From assembly GCA_017624905.1 (NCBI GenBank), contig JAGAMD010000026.1, positions 1-64,000 of the forward strand: DNA of 64,000 nucleotides, given 5' to 3'. The translations under genes and the position numbers were made by a program. Positions 58,413 to 64,000 of this stretch are shown piece after piece. Numbering within the stretch: the first letter of the stretch is position 1; each line of letters begins with the position of its first letter. This stretch comes from Clostridia bacterium (GTDB lineage: Bacteria; Bacillota; Clostridia; Oscillospirales; CAG-272). The notes under the pieces were generated by a model. It was not told the origin of the DNA. It made no database searches and saw nothing but the letters and a program-made list of their open reading frames with translations.

Positions 58413-61400
58413 TTAACCGTTGCCCTTAAGTGAAGCGAAGTAGTTTTCAATAGCCTCACGCTCTTCGTCAGTAAGCTCTCTGTCAAACTGCTTGTCGTAC
58501 TCACCACTGATTACACCGCTTGCAATCAAGTCTTCGATTGTTACATTTCCACCAGGGATAAACGCGTCACTGGATTCTTCATCAGCGTCAGATGAACCGC
58601 TTGAACCTTCAGAAGGCTTTTCTTCAGGTGTTGGCTCGGTCATTTCTCCGCCTTCGCCCTCTTGCTCTTCGTTTGGCTCTTGCTCTTCGTTCTCGTTCTT
58701 GCCACCTTGTTGTTCACTGTTTTGGTTACTGCTGTTTTGATCCTTGTTTTCGCTATTTTGATCGCTATTTTCCTCTGATTGTGGAGGCTGACCCATTATG
58801 CTACCTTGTGCTTCTTCGAATCTATCTGAAACATTTTCGCCTGTTTGTTCCATATTTTCGATCTTATCCATAAAGTCGCCAATTTGGTCTTTTGCTTGGT
58901 CTAGAGCACCTGTTGCTGTATCCTTAGCATTTTCGTCGTACTCTGCGTCCTGCTCAGGATTTTCGCCTGTGCTGTTGTCGTTCTTAGATGCCTCTTGCTT
59001 TGCATCCTCAAATGAGTTTGCAAGGTCGTTCATTGCATCCTTCAAATCGCCCTCTGGAAGTGCGTCTGCTGCATCCTTAAAGTCTTGTGCCATATCGCCG
59101 AGCACCTCATCAAGAGCATCGCCCTTTAGCCACTCGCCATTTTCATCCTTCAACTGATCCTCAAGGTCCTTAAATGCATCATCAAGTGCATCCTTGTCGC
59201 CACTTTGAATAGCGTCTTGGATATCGCTTGTTGTGTCATTATCCTTCATTGAGTCAGATGTGTCAGATGTTTGGTTCTTATCATTTTGAATGATATCATC
59301 GATTTTGTCCTTAGCATTTTCAATTTCATTGCTAATTTCAGAATCTGATGCGCCGTTTTGAATCATATCGTCAAGCTTGTTCTCAAGGTCGTCAAGAACG
59401 TCATTTGCTTCGTCCTTTGCTGATGGTGTTAAATCAGAGTTGTTAATCTCGTCTCTAATATCACCGATCATATCGTCAACCTCTTTTTGGTCTGAGCCTA
59501 CAAGATCTTCACGAAGATCGCCAAGCTGGTCGGAAATTTCTTCCTTAGTTTGGGTTTCTTCCATTGCATCGCCAATGCCCTCTTCAGCCTTGTCGAACGC
59601 ATCCTTTAGCGTTTCATCAAAGCTTGAGTCATTCTTTTCTGCATTTTCTGTGTTGTTCTTTAGGTCTTCTGCTAGGTCGCCAAGTGAATCCTTCATATCT
59701 GAAGGTGTTGTTGGAGCAACTGCATTATTGATAGCATCTGAAACCTTATCAGCGATTTCTTGCTTTTCCTCATCAGTTAAGCCCTTGTCCTCGCCAGTTT
59801 CTGGATCCTTACCGGTAATTACATCCTCGATTTTATCGAGTGCGTCCTTAATTGCCTCGTCGTCGCCCTTTTCGATTGCGTTACCAAGGTTTTCAAGTGC
59901 ATCACCGATCTCCTTCTCGGTTTCGTCCTCGCTATCCTTATATTGATTGTCCTTTAGGTTGTCAGCAATTTCTTGTTGAGATTGCTTATCGTTTTCAACC
60001 TCTTTGTCAATCTGATCTTGCTTATCCTTAATAGCATCGTTGATTTCTTGCTTTGTATCCTCAGGACTGCTTGGATTTTGATTATCGTAGCTATCGCCTA
60101 CTGTTTCATCAAAAGCATCGCCCATTTCTTCCTTGTTAGCATCGTCGATTGCATCTCTGATTTCTTCCTGCTTTTGATCGTCAGACAAGGAATCATCCTT
60201 CATAATGTCATCGATTTTGTCCTTAAGGTCTTCTTTGTTTTGGTCAGACATGCTGTCGTTGTTGTCGATAGCGTTGTCTATTTCCTCTTTAGTTGCGTTA
60301 TCAATAGCGTCGTTCATTTCGTCTGACTTTTCTTCGTCAGTCTTGCTTTGGTCGCCCATGATTTCATCAACCTTATCCTTGAGGTCCTCTTTGTTTTCGT
60401 TGGACATGCTGTTGTTATCGTCAATAGCATCCTTGATTTCTTCCTTCTTTTGGTCGTCTGTCAAGGAATCGTCCTTCATAATGTCATCAATCTTATCCTT
60501 AAGATCTGATGAATCATTCATTGTATCGTTTGCATCGTTTTTGAGGTCTGAGTTATCATCGATTACCTCGTCCATCTTATCCTTTAGATCTTCTTTGGTT
60601 TCATCGGATAATACTTCATCCTCATCAATCTTATCGTTGATTTGTTCTTTTGTTGTTTCGTCAATACTGTCCTTGATTTCCTCTTTGGTTGCGTCATCAA
60701 CAGCATCCTTCATATCCTCAGCCTTTTCGTCCTCGGACTTGTTTTGGTTGTCTATGATTTCGTCAATCTTATCCTTGAGGTCCTCTTTGTTTTCATCGGA
60801 CATGTTTTCATTCTTGTCGATCTCGTTCTTGATTTCTTCCTTCTTTTGATCGTCTGTCAAGGAATCATCCTTCATGATATCTTCAATTTTGTCCTTTATG
60901 TCAGAGGATTCTTGCATTGAGTCCTCAACCTTATCCTTGAGGTTCTCTTTTTGCTCATCGGACATATTTTCATTTTTCTCTATGTTGTCTTTGATTTCTT
61001 CTTTTGCTGCTTTATCAACAGCATCCTTCATATCCTCAGCCTTTTCGTCCTCGGACTTGTTAGGATCGCTTAGGATTTCATCAATTCTATCCTTAAGGTC
61101 ATCTTTGTTCTCTTTAGATAGACTTTCGTTTTTATTGATTTCGTTTTTGATTTCGTCTTTCTTTTGCTCGTCGGTCTTGTTTTCATCCTTCATGATCTCT
61201 TCGATCTTGTCCTTGAGGTCAGAAGCATCTTCAATTACGTCATCAACCTTATCCTTGAGCTCCTCGTTTTCATCAACGATTTCCTCAATGTCTTCCTTTA
61301 ATTCAGGATCAGGCTTTAAGATTTCCTCAATCTTGTCCTTGAGGTCCTCCATATCTTGCTTGAGGTCGTCCTTATCCTGCTGGTTCATATCAGAGTTGTC

Positions 61401-62804
61401 GATTTCTTGATCGATCTTATCGAAGGTATCCTCGATTTTGTCCTTTTCTTCCTCGAGTGGATCCTGTTCCTCAGGCTCTTGTGGTGGGAGGTTTTCCTCA
61501 ACCTCTTTTATTTCATCCTCAAGCTTATCCTTGATTTGATCAACTGTTTCTTGAAGGTCCTTGATATCCTCAACCGCTTCAATGATTTCTTTCTTGGATT
61601 CATCAAAATTCTTTTGAATTTCTTCTGAGATTTGATCAAAATCTAAGTCAGAGTCGTCTGTGTCAACCTCATCTCTTAGATATACAAGCTTTGTTACTAA
61701 ATTTTTTAGTGCCAACTTAAGAGCATGTGGCTCCATTTCGCCGATGTTGCAAACATCATCAGCTGTTCTTACCGCATATTCAATTTCTTCAATTAATGTT
61801 GTATAGAAGCCAAGTTCATTTTCTGCCTTGTAGCTTAGCGCGTTCATTGCATTAGCAACTTGAGTTTTTGCCTCGCTTGTGTCAACGCCCTTTTCTACTG
61901 CAATGTATAGAAGCTCTATCGCTGCTCCAAGAGTTGCTGTGTTGGTACGGCCCTTTAAAGCCTCAATAAGCTCAACAATGTATCTCTTTTCTTCCTCAAG
62001 AACGTTTTCAAAGTCCTTTACCGCATCCTCGAGTGCTTCCTTTTTAGCCTCTTCCTTTTCTTCAGGAGACTTGTTTTCATCCTTTAGTATTTCGTCAAGC
62101 TTTCCCTCAAGCTCTTCCTTGGCATCAACAAGGTCTTCCTTCTTGTCCTCTGTGATAGGTGCATTATCAATAATATCTTGAATATCATTAATCAATTCAT
62201 GATTTGATTTTTGTGCTTCCTCAATATACATTTCTTCCGGTGTTGCCGCCTTGATTGGAATAGCAAACACAACTATTGGCGCCAATATTGCGATGAAAAG
62301 CACCATTGCAATTGATGCAATAATTTTTGATTTAGGCACATTGATTGTAATTGTGCTTGTATCAAATGATGAAACAGTCTTTATTGCATCCTGTCTTTGA
62401 ACATATGCAACATATGACGGGTCGTCTTGAAGCTCCACCATTGTGATAACACGCTCATGTAAACCAAGTGCGTCTACCTTCTTAGCAATGTTTTTTACGC
62501 CTCTTGCACGGAATACAAAGAAGCTGATTAAGCCTGTTATTACAGCTGCTATCAATCCAATACCGATTGAAATACCAACGCCTGCAATATCAGTTAGAAC
62601 TCTTATAACAGTCGCCCAGGTTTGATCCTTAACAATTATTAGCTGCTCATTAAATGCGTCAAATACCATTTTGAACAAAGCAACAAAGCCGAGCGAGCCT
62701 GCCGCAACAGCTAAGCCTACTATGACAGCTAATAGTATCGCTTTAATAGCGGACTGTAATACTATTTTCTTTCTATAGGGATTTAGTAATTCGTTGAGAT
62801 CCAT
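58413..62804 (-). CDS. Giant membrane protein with an acidic, repetitive coiled tail
   Basis: 1463 residues, first gene of the MoxR operon. Three membrane segments lie near 19-48, 73-99 and 160-183; if the N-terminus is cytoplasmic, everything after about 185 is outside. The N-terminal layout, with a conserved-looking cytoplasmic loop (KKVDALGLHERVITMVELQDD), resembles DUF4175-type proteins that accompany MoxR/DUF58 genes (inference). Residues 200-440 are helical and partly hydrophobic. From about 440 to 1400 the protein is extremely rich in Asp, Glu, Lys, Asn and Ser, with tandem units at about 533-894. The last 50 residues (ELTDEEREAIENYFASLKGNG) look folded. It is probably a scaffold or substrate of the MoxR-VWA machinery; function unknown. 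Confidence 0.8.
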   Translation of the reverse strand: MDLNELLNPYRKKIVLQSAIKAILLAVIVGLAVAAGSLGFVALFKMVFDAFNEQLIIVKDQTWATVIRVLTDIAGVGISIGIGLIAAVITGLISFFVFRARGVKNIAKKVDALGLHERVITMVELQDDPSYVAYVQRQDAIKTVSSFDTSTITINVPKSKIIASIAMVLFIAILAPIVVFAIPIKAATPEEMYIEEAQKSNHELINDIQDIIDNAPITEDKKEDLVDAKEELEGKLDEILKDENKSPEEKEEAKKEALEDAVKDFENVLEEEKRYIVELIEALKGRTNTATLGAAIELLYIAVEKGVDTSEAKTQVANAMNALSYKAENELGFYTTLIEEIEYAVRTADDVCNIGEMEPHALKLALKNLVTKLVYLRDEVDTDDSDLDFDQISEEIQKNFDESKKEIIEAVEDIKDLQETVDQIKDKLEDEIKEVEENLPPQEPEEQDPLEEEKDKIEDTFDKIDQEIDNSDMNQQDKDDLKQDMEDLKDKIEEILKPDPELKEDIEEIVDENEELKDKVDDVIEDASDLKDKIEEIMKDENKTDEQKKDEIKNEINKNESLSKENKDDLKDRIDEILSDPNKSEDEKAEDMKDAVDKAAKEEIKDNIEKNENMSDEQKENLKDKVEDSMQESSDIKDKIEDIMKDDSLTDDQKKEEIKNEIDKNENMSDENKEDLKDKIDEIIDNQNKSEDEKAEDMKDAVDDATKEEIKDSIDETTKEQINDKIDEDEVLSDETKEDLKDKMDEVIDDNSDLKNDANDTMNDSSDLKDKIDDIMKDDSLTDDQKKEEIKDAIDDNNSMSNENKEDLKDKVDEIMGDQSKTDEEKSDEMNDAIDNATKEEIDNAIDNNDSMSDQNKEDLKDKIDDIMKDDSLSDDQKQEEIRDAIDDANKEEMGDAFDETVGDSYDNQNPSSPEDTKQEINDAIKDKQDQIDKEVENDKQSQQEIADNLKDNQYKDSEDETEKEIGDALENLGNAIEKGDDEAIKDALDKIEDVITGKDPETGEDKGLTDEEKQEIADKVSDAINNAVAPTTPSDMKDSLGDLAEDLKNNTENAEKNDSSFDETLKDAFDKAEEGIGDAMEETQTKEEISDQLGDLREDLVGSDQKEVDDMIGDIRDEINNSDLTPSAKDEANDVLDDLENKLDDMIQNGASDSEISNEIENAKDKIDDIIQNDKNQTSDTSDSMKDNDTTSDIQDAIQSGDKDALDDAFKDLEDQLKDENGEWLKGDALDEVLGDMAQDFKDAADALPEGDLKDAMNDLANSFEDAKQEASKNDNSTGENPEQDAEYDENAKDTATGALDQAKDQIGDFMDKIENMEQTGENVSDRFEEAQGSIMGQPPQSEENSDQNSENKDQNSSNQNSEQQGGKNENEEQEPNEEQEGEGGEMTEPTPEEKPSEGSSGSSDADEESSDAFIPGGNVTIEDLIASGVISGEYDKQFDRELTDEEREAIENYFASLKGNG
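60123..61208 (-). repeat. Tandem coding repeats in the giant acidic protein
   Basis: About 3.3 imperfect units of 92-132 residues, each with the blocks D-x-M-K-D-D-S-L-T-D-D-Q-K-K-E-E-I, N-(E/N)-(N/S)-M-S-(D/N)-E-N-K-E-D-L-K-D-K, and (K/T)-(S/T)-(E/D)-(D/E)-E-K. The DNA repeats are also similar, consistent with duplication within the gene. Confidence 0.8.
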
Positions 62805-62833
62805 AGATACCTCCTATTAATTCTTACTTTATT

Positions 62834-62862
62834 ATTATAACACGCATTATTAATTTTTGCAA
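62834..62862 (-). promoter_or_regulatory. Promoter of the MoxR-VWA operon
   Basis: TTGCAA and TATAAT with a 17-base spacer on the minus strand, followed by an AGGAGG ribosome binding site. It lies close to the gene, so the structured region further upstream is not part of this transcript. Confidence 0.65.
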
Positions 62863-62873
62863 TTAAAAATAAA

Positions 62874-62949
62874 TTTTCAAGCTCAAATCGTGCATTTTTC
62901 GTCATTATGCACAAATTTGTAAAATTATTTTTAGTTAATCAGCTTGAAA
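62874..62949. repeat. Long inverted repeat flanking an AT-rich spacer
   Basis: TTTTCAAGCT (62874) and AGCTTGAAAA (62940) are perfect complements 56 bases apart, with GTGCAT/ATGCAC nested inside. It separates the operon promoter from the structured element. Confidence 0.4.
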
Positions 62950-62959
62950 AACTATCACT

Positions 62960-63275
62960 TTTAGCCAAACCTCAAGGTGCGCGTTTCCCTTGAAGCTGTC
63001 GGTTTTAGCTTTCTGTCAAAAGCTCGGTAACCGTAATATACCCAGTCAAACTCATATTCTCTTTTTGGGGTAATTTGATTGGGTATATTGCGGTTACCCC
63101 TGGTTTGAATGGAAAACAGTGCTTGTCATACAGACGGCGAAATAAGCACCGTGCCTTGATTTGTTGGGCTGAGCCCGGTTGTCAGTTAAATACCTCCTTT
63201 GAAATTTCTAGTATACGGATAGGCGACAAGTCAGCTCTCAATATGCATCTTACTCATCGCCGAGGTTAGTGTAAC
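62960..63275 (+). ncRNA. Unassigned structured RNA candidate
   Basis: The long gene-free region between the giant protein gene and the M20 gene holds dense, stable pairings: a 25-bp stem (63026-63050 with 63074-63098), hairpins 62971-62995 and 63007-63024, GTGCTT/AAGCAC at 63119-63149, GGGC/GCCC at 63166-63176, GGCGA/TCGCC at 63222-63261, and a possible closing pair AACCTC/GAGGTT about 300 bases apart. The two imperfect positions in the 25-bp stem are G-U pairs only if the plus strand is transcribed; the 62971 hairpin slightly favours the minus strand. I checked for RNase P, tmRNA, SRP and common riboswitch signatures and saw none. No clear promoter or T-run terminator. Confidence 0.5.
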
Positions 63276-63451
63276 ATATATTAGAAGAAATTTGTTAAGG
63301 ATTTCCAAAGATTCAAAATAGTCTCAAAACATTTTCGTAGTAATTTCACACAATTTTCACAAAGCACTTCCAATTTTCATAATTCTTGGATTTTTTATAG
63401 CAGAATAAAATTCGATAAGCTAGGAAAAATAAGAAAAAACAGGGGTGCTTT

Positions 63452-64000
63452 ATGGAATACAAATGGATAATTAACGACGCAGAAAAGCTGGAAGATGAAA
63501 TTGTAAGAATTCGCCAAGAGCTTCACAAAATTGCCGAGGTAGGATTCTCTCTTGAAAACACTTGCAGATTTGTAAGAAACGAGCTTGAAGCCGTCGGATG
63601 TAAGGTTGAGCTATGTGGTAGGCAAGGGCTAGTCTGCACAATAGAGGGGCAAGGCAAGGGAGATTTTAGTGATAAATGCGTTCTTTTACGTGCAGACATG
63701 GATGCACTACCTATAAAGGAAGAGACCGAACTAGAGTTCAAAAGTGAAAACGGCAATATGCATGCCTGTGGCCACGATATGCACACAGCTATGCTTATTG
63801 GTTGTGCAAAAATACTTTTTAGCAACAGAGATAAGTTTTCTCACAAAATCAAGCTGATTTTCCAAAGTGCTGAGGAAACATTAGAGGGTGCCAAGGATAT
63901 GATAGACAACGGAGTTTTAGAAAGCCCAACCGTTAATTGTGGTGCTATGCTACACATTATTTCAGGAACGAATTTAGACACAGGGGCACTTGTTTTTGCA
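63452..64000 (+). CDS. M20 family amidohydrolase/aminoacylase, N-terminal part
   Basis: The first 183 codons are present; the gene runs off the right edge. The start MEYKWIINDAEKLEDEIVRI follows AGGGGTG. The M20D signatures are IRQELHKIAEVGFSLENT, LLRADMDALPIKEETEL, the metal ligands in MHACGHDMHTAMLIG, and IFQSAEETLEGAKDMIDNG with the catalytic Glu pair. Family members remove acyl groups from amino acids or act on indole- or peptide-like substrates (hippurate hydrolase, N-acyl-aminoacid deacylase). The family is clear, the substrate is not. Confidence 0.9.
   Translation, partial: MEYKWIINDAEKLEDEIVRIRQELHKIAEVGFSLENTCRFVRNELEAVGCKVELCGRQGLVCTIEGQGKGDFSDKCVLLRADMDALPIKEETELEFKSENGNMHACGHDMHTAMLIGCAKILFSNRDKFSHKIKLIFQSAEETLEGAKDMIDNGVLESPTVNCGAMLHIISGTNLDTGALVFA

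Noticed and set aside
60205..61410. Long Ser/Leu/Ile-rich plus-strand ORFs opposite the giant acidic protein
   Set aside because: They are antisense shadows of Asp/Glu/Lys repeats and have no ribosome binding sites.
63026..63098. The 25-bp stem as an intrinsic terminator
   Set aside because: No T-run follows on either strand, and the pairing is much longer than a normal terminator.
62960..63275. RNase P RNA, tmRNA, SRP RNA or c-di-AMP riboswitch
   Set aside because: The hallmark segments (GAGGAAAGTCC and ACAGAA; a tag reading frame and CCA end; GTCCGGAAGGAAGCAGC; the ydaO core) were not found. GTCAGCT at 63229 is only a short match.

Overview
The window is AT-rich chromosomal DNA from a low-GC Gram-positive bacterium, most likely an anaerobic Clostridia-type Bacillota. 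The evidence is the hrcA-grpE-dnaK-dnaJ-prmA order behind a CIRCE element, type III glutamine synthetase, NrdR, an ECF transporter S component, a transcriptional cobalamin riboswitch, many sigma-A promoters close to TTGACA-N17-TATAAT, strong AGGAGG ribosome binding sites, and lipoprotein signals ending in Cys-Gly. No tRNA, rRNA, CRISPR array, insertion sequence or integrase was seen. Both edges cut a gene: a DUF5131 protein on the left and an M20 amidohydrolase on the right.

Layout. 1-1.8 kb: three small accessory genes (DUF5131, alpha/beta hydrolase, VOC protein), each behind a near-copy of the same promoter-leader. 1.8-8 kb: LarA-type lactate racemase with an ECF S component, two small envelope proteins, an amino acid permease and glutamine synthetase III. 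8-11.6 kb: nrdR, a HAD phosphatase, an amidohydrolase, and a cobalamin riboswitch controlling a transcobalamin-like (DUF4430) lipoprotein. 11.6-17.6 kb: purC, marR-acyl-CoA synthetase with a likely autoregulatory operator, fucO-rhaD (deoxysugar aldolase plus lactaldehyde reductase) and a LURP-one-related protein. 17.7-22.3 kb: a housekeeping and repair run (AlkD, dut, histidine phosphatase, lipoprotein, two NUDIX proteins, a degenerate CPBP membrane protein). 22.4-29.8 kb: a methyltransferase, CoA-disulfide reductase-rhodanese, a CotH-like lipoprotein with about nine Cys/His repeats, and a leucine-rich-repeat protein with a 57-residue partner. 30-41.4 kb: pucR-ctp-greA-lysS and the class I heat-shock operon. 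41.6-49.4 kb: a clan-A glycosidase-like lipoprotein, an amidase-like protein, a PiT transporter, an RluA-type pseudouridine synthase, gpmI and a YwlG family gene.

The most distinctive system is at 49.5-62.8 kb, a tightly packed five-gene minus-strand operon: a 1463-residue membrane protein with a huge acidic repeat tail, a MoxR AAA+ ATPase with a long Ala/Pro-repeat extension, a DUF58 protein, a BatA-like VWA protein, and a 1157-residue double-VWA protein whose second VWA domain carries a four-cysteine knuckle right after its MIDAS loop. The core (MoxR, DUF58, VWA, VWA) is the known MoxR/Bat arrangement. The giant acidic partner and the Cys-knuckle VWA are the unusual parts. Upstream of this operon, a roughly 650-base gene-free region holds a strongly structured RNA candidate with a 25-bp stem that I could not assign to a family.
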